In this document: positions 22,981 through 24,408 of the stretch, in pieces
Layout of the letters: every line of letters begins with the position of its first letter
Position numbering within the stretch: the first letter of the stretch is position 1
Origin: CTSoil-075 sp964292325
GTDB taxonomy: Bacteria > Bacillota > Negativicutes > DSM-13327
Direction: 5' to 3'
DNA: 24,408 nt
NCBI GenBank assembly: GCA_964292325.1
Contig: CAXYVG010000055.1
Span: 1 to 24,408, forward strand
The notes under the pieces: model-generated
Told to the model about the DNA's origin: nothing
Seen by the model: the letters and a program-made list of their open reading frames with translations, nothing else
Database searches by the model: none
Program-made: the position numbers and the translations under genes

Positions 22981-24134
22981 TTTTTTGCCCCCTTATTAAC
23001 GAATGTTGCATTCTCATTCCTTAATGCAGCATCCAAATCGGCAATCAAATCTTCAACATTTTCTAACCCTATAGAAAAACGCAATAAATTATCAGGTGTT
23101 TTACTATTGGGCCCCTCAATCGATGCTCTATGCTCAATCAAACTTTCCACACCGCCTAAGCTAGTAGCTCGCCGAATAATCTGTAAGCGCCCAGTGAATG
23201 CTAAAGCATTTTCTTTGCTACCTTTGATCTGGAATGATAACATACCACCAAATTGACTCATCTGCTTTACTGCAATATCATATCCTGGATGATCACTCAG
23301 TCCTGGATAATATACTCTCTCTACGTTCGGATGTTTTTGCAGAAATTTAGCAATCGTAAAAGCACTTTCCGAATGATTTTTTATTCGACAATTTAAAGTC
23401 TGAATACCTCGAAGCACTAACCAACAATCAAACGGCGCCGGAACTGCTCCACCAATCTGTTGTAACATGCGGATGCGATCAAAAAAAGCATCTTTTACTT
23501 TACAAATGACTGCGCCACCTAACACATCACTATGTCCTCCAAAATATTTAGTAGTGGAATGAACAACAATATCAGCTCCCAAATCCAATGGACGTTGTAA
23601 AATTGGTGTTGCCCACGTATTATCACAAACACATATTGCCCCTATTTTATGAGCAACATCAGCAAGAGCACGAATATCGGTTATTTTCAACAATGGATTG
23701 GAAGGCGTTTCAATATAAATAATTTTAGTATTTTCCTGCACTGCTTTTTCCACCTCAGAGAAATCAGTTACATCAATAAAACTAACCTTCAATCCCCATG
23801 GTTCAAAAATATCCTGCAGGATGTGAGTCGTACCATGATATAAATCTTGGGAAGCAATCACATGGTCACCAGGAGACAATGCTTGAAAGACATTCATAAT
23901 GGCTGCAAGACCTGAGGCAAAAGCAATCGCCCCCTCACCATTTTCTAGCCCCGCTAAACATCTTTCCAAAGCATCCCGATTCGGATTACTTAACCGACTA
24001 TAAATATGACCACGTGGGTAACTCCCATCTGGTTCTCTTTCAAAAGTAGTTGATAAGTATAAGGGAGATGCTATCGCTCCCGTTAGTGGGTCCACTTCAT
24101 GACCTAGATGAATCGCTCGCGTTTCAATTTTCAT
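22977..24134 (-). CDS. Cys/Met-metabolism PLP-dependent enzyme (cystathionine gamma-synthase/lyase family)
   Basis: 385 residues from the ATG at 24134, which has GGGAGG six bases upstream; the frame runs 17 codons further without a ribosome site. Typical family sequence: ETRAIHLGHEVDPLTGAIAS, YSRLSNPNRDALE, SGLAAIMNVFQAL, YIETPSNPLL, and the PLP-lysine motif HSTTKYFGGHSDVLGG. The C-terminal substrate region (TSLGGVESLIEHRAS) fits cystathionine gamma-synthase, cystathionine gamma-lyase or O-acetylhomoserine sulfhydrylase; I cannot separate these from sequence alone. It is the first gene of an operon with mobA, mobB and moeA, an unusual partner for Moco genes that may reflect shared need for sulfur. 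Confidence 0.9.
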   Translation of the reverse strand: MKIETRAIHLGHEVDPLTGAIASPLYLSTTFEREPDGSYPRGHIYSRLSNPNRDALERCLAGLENGEGAIAFASGLAAIMNVFQALSPGDHVIASQDLYHGTTHILQDIFEPWGLKVSFIDVTDFSEVEKAVQENTKIIYIETPSNPLLKITDIRALADVAHKIGAICVCDNTWATPILQRPLDLGADIVVHSTTKYFGGHSDVLGGAVICKVKDAFFDRIRMLQQIGGAVPAPFDCWLVLRGIQTLNCRIKNHSESAFTIAKFLQKHPNVERVYYPGLSDHPGYDIAVKQMSQFGGMLSFQIKGSKENALAFTGRLQIIRRATSLGGVESLIEHRASIEGPNSKTPDNLLRFSIGLENVEDLIADLDAALRNENATFVNKGAKK

Positions 24135-24163
24135 TTTAACCTCCCAATATCCTTTGATATAAT

Positions 24164-24207
24164 AAAAAAGGCTAAGGACATGCATAAATTCTACATTCCT
24201 TAGCCTT
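24164..24207 (-). terminator. Terminator-like hairpin in the leader of the PLP enzyme operon
   Basis: An 11-bp perfect stem (24168-24178 with 24197-24207) with an 18-base loop is followed on the minus strand by a T run. It lies between the promoter (24261-24289) and the start codon, so it should act as an attenuator. Just upstream, AGCC and GGCT flank a CAGA/TCTG hairpin (about 24203-24224); the GGCT is also part of the terminator stem, so the two structures exclude each other. Confidence 0.6.
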
Positions 24208-24230
24208 CAGATTTCTGATCGGCTTTTTGT

Positions 24231-24249
24231 ATTTAATTATTAATTAAAT
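24231..24249. promoter_or_regulatory. 19-bp perfect palindrome at the operon transcription start
   Basis: ATTTAATTA, one T, then TAATTAAAT: a perfect 9-bp inverted repeat just downstream of the predicted start of transcription (near 24254). A repressor bound here would block the operon. It is AT-only, so chance is possible. Confidence 0.4.
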
Positions 24250-24260
24250 TTTACTTATTC

Positions 24261-24289
24261 ATAGTATCACTAACGATATAGGTTGTCAA
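24261..24289 (-). promoter_or_regulatory. Promoter of the PLP enzyme-mob-moeA operon
   Basis: On the minus strand: consensus TTGACA (24289-24284), a 17-base spacer and TACTAT (24266-24261). The leader would be about 120 bases. Confidence 0.75.
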
Positions 24290-24320
24290 CGTCTATCATT
24301 GGCGATGTCGTTCGTATGAA

Positions 24321-24408
24321 TTAGTTATACATCCCTGTCGCGATCTCGATACACGGGTCTTTGACACTTGCATAATGGAAAAACACCCTCGAATCCTTGT
24401 CACTCCTA
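24321..24408 (-). CDS. C-terminal end of an unidentified gene running off the window
   Basis: The minus strand is open from the window edge to a TAA at 24321-24323, giving 28 residues ending in VKDPCIEIATGMYN. I do not recognise the family. The frame stops about 30 bases before the next promoter, a spacing expected for a real gene end, but 88 bases is too short to be sure. Confidence 0.4.
   Translation of the reverse strand, partial: RSDKDSRVFFHYASVKDPCIEIATGMYN

Noticed and set aside
1..24408. CRISPR array, tRNA or rRNA genes
   Set aside because: No regularly spaced identical repeats, cloverleaf with CCA-end pattern or rRNA-like conserved stretch was seen on either strand.

Overview
The window looks like a low-GC, diderm Firmicute of the Negativicutes type (Pelosinus/Sporomusa-like). 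It combines outer-membrane and periplasm genes (a TonB-dependent receptor, an OmpH/Skp-like chaperone) with a typically Firmicute AbrB regulator and strong GGAGG-type ribosome binding sites. This placement is inferred from gene content; no 16S or marker tree is available. Almost all genes lie on the minus strand.

Layout. (1) 1-2000: a terminator, a small hairpin-rich repeat, and a bifunctional homocysteine methyltransferase/methylenetetrahydrofolate reductase. (2) 2045-5152: a FIST-GGDEF diguanylate cyclase and an OmpH-like periplasmic protein, separated by intergenic DNA carrying two copies of a 65-bp repeat. (3) 5153-8426: a large D-lactate dehydrogenase type FAD/Fe-S protein with a perfect CRP/FNR operator centred at -41.5 of its best promoter, then a long inverted repeat. 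(4) 8427-13417: a small unknown protein, an AbrB regulator with a zinc-ribbon tail, and a divergent pair made of a branched-chain-amino-acid-type binding lipoprotein (apparently frameshifted in its signal peptide) and a hybrid histidine kinase. (5) 13508-19882: a TonB/siderophore-or-corrinoid uptake locus with a binding lipoprotein, a decayed TonB receptor behind a structured attenuator-like leader, an intact TonB receptor, and an unusual regulator-like fusion. (6) 20194-20565: scar of two truncated divergent genes. (7) 20662-24134: a compact operon of a Cys/Met-metabolism PLP enzyme, mobA, mobB and moeA (molybdenum cofactor maturation), behind a promoter with a terminator-like leader hairpin. 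A partial gene lies at the right edge.

The most striking item is the 501-residue protein at 18377-19882. Its N-terminal half is a serine-recombinase (resolvase) fold that has lost the nucleophilic serine and most active-site partners but keeps the DNA-binding helix-turn-helix. Its C-terminal half is a periplasmic-binding-protein domain homologous to the transport lipoprotein encoded 4 kb away, yet it has no signal peptide. Its promoter region holds an array of GTTCA/TGAAC half-sites. I infer a cytoplasmic ligand-sensing transcription factor built from a dead recombinase, analogous in logic (not in DNA-binding domain) to the Bacillus Btr regulator, which joins an AraC helix-turn-helix to a siderophore-binding domain.
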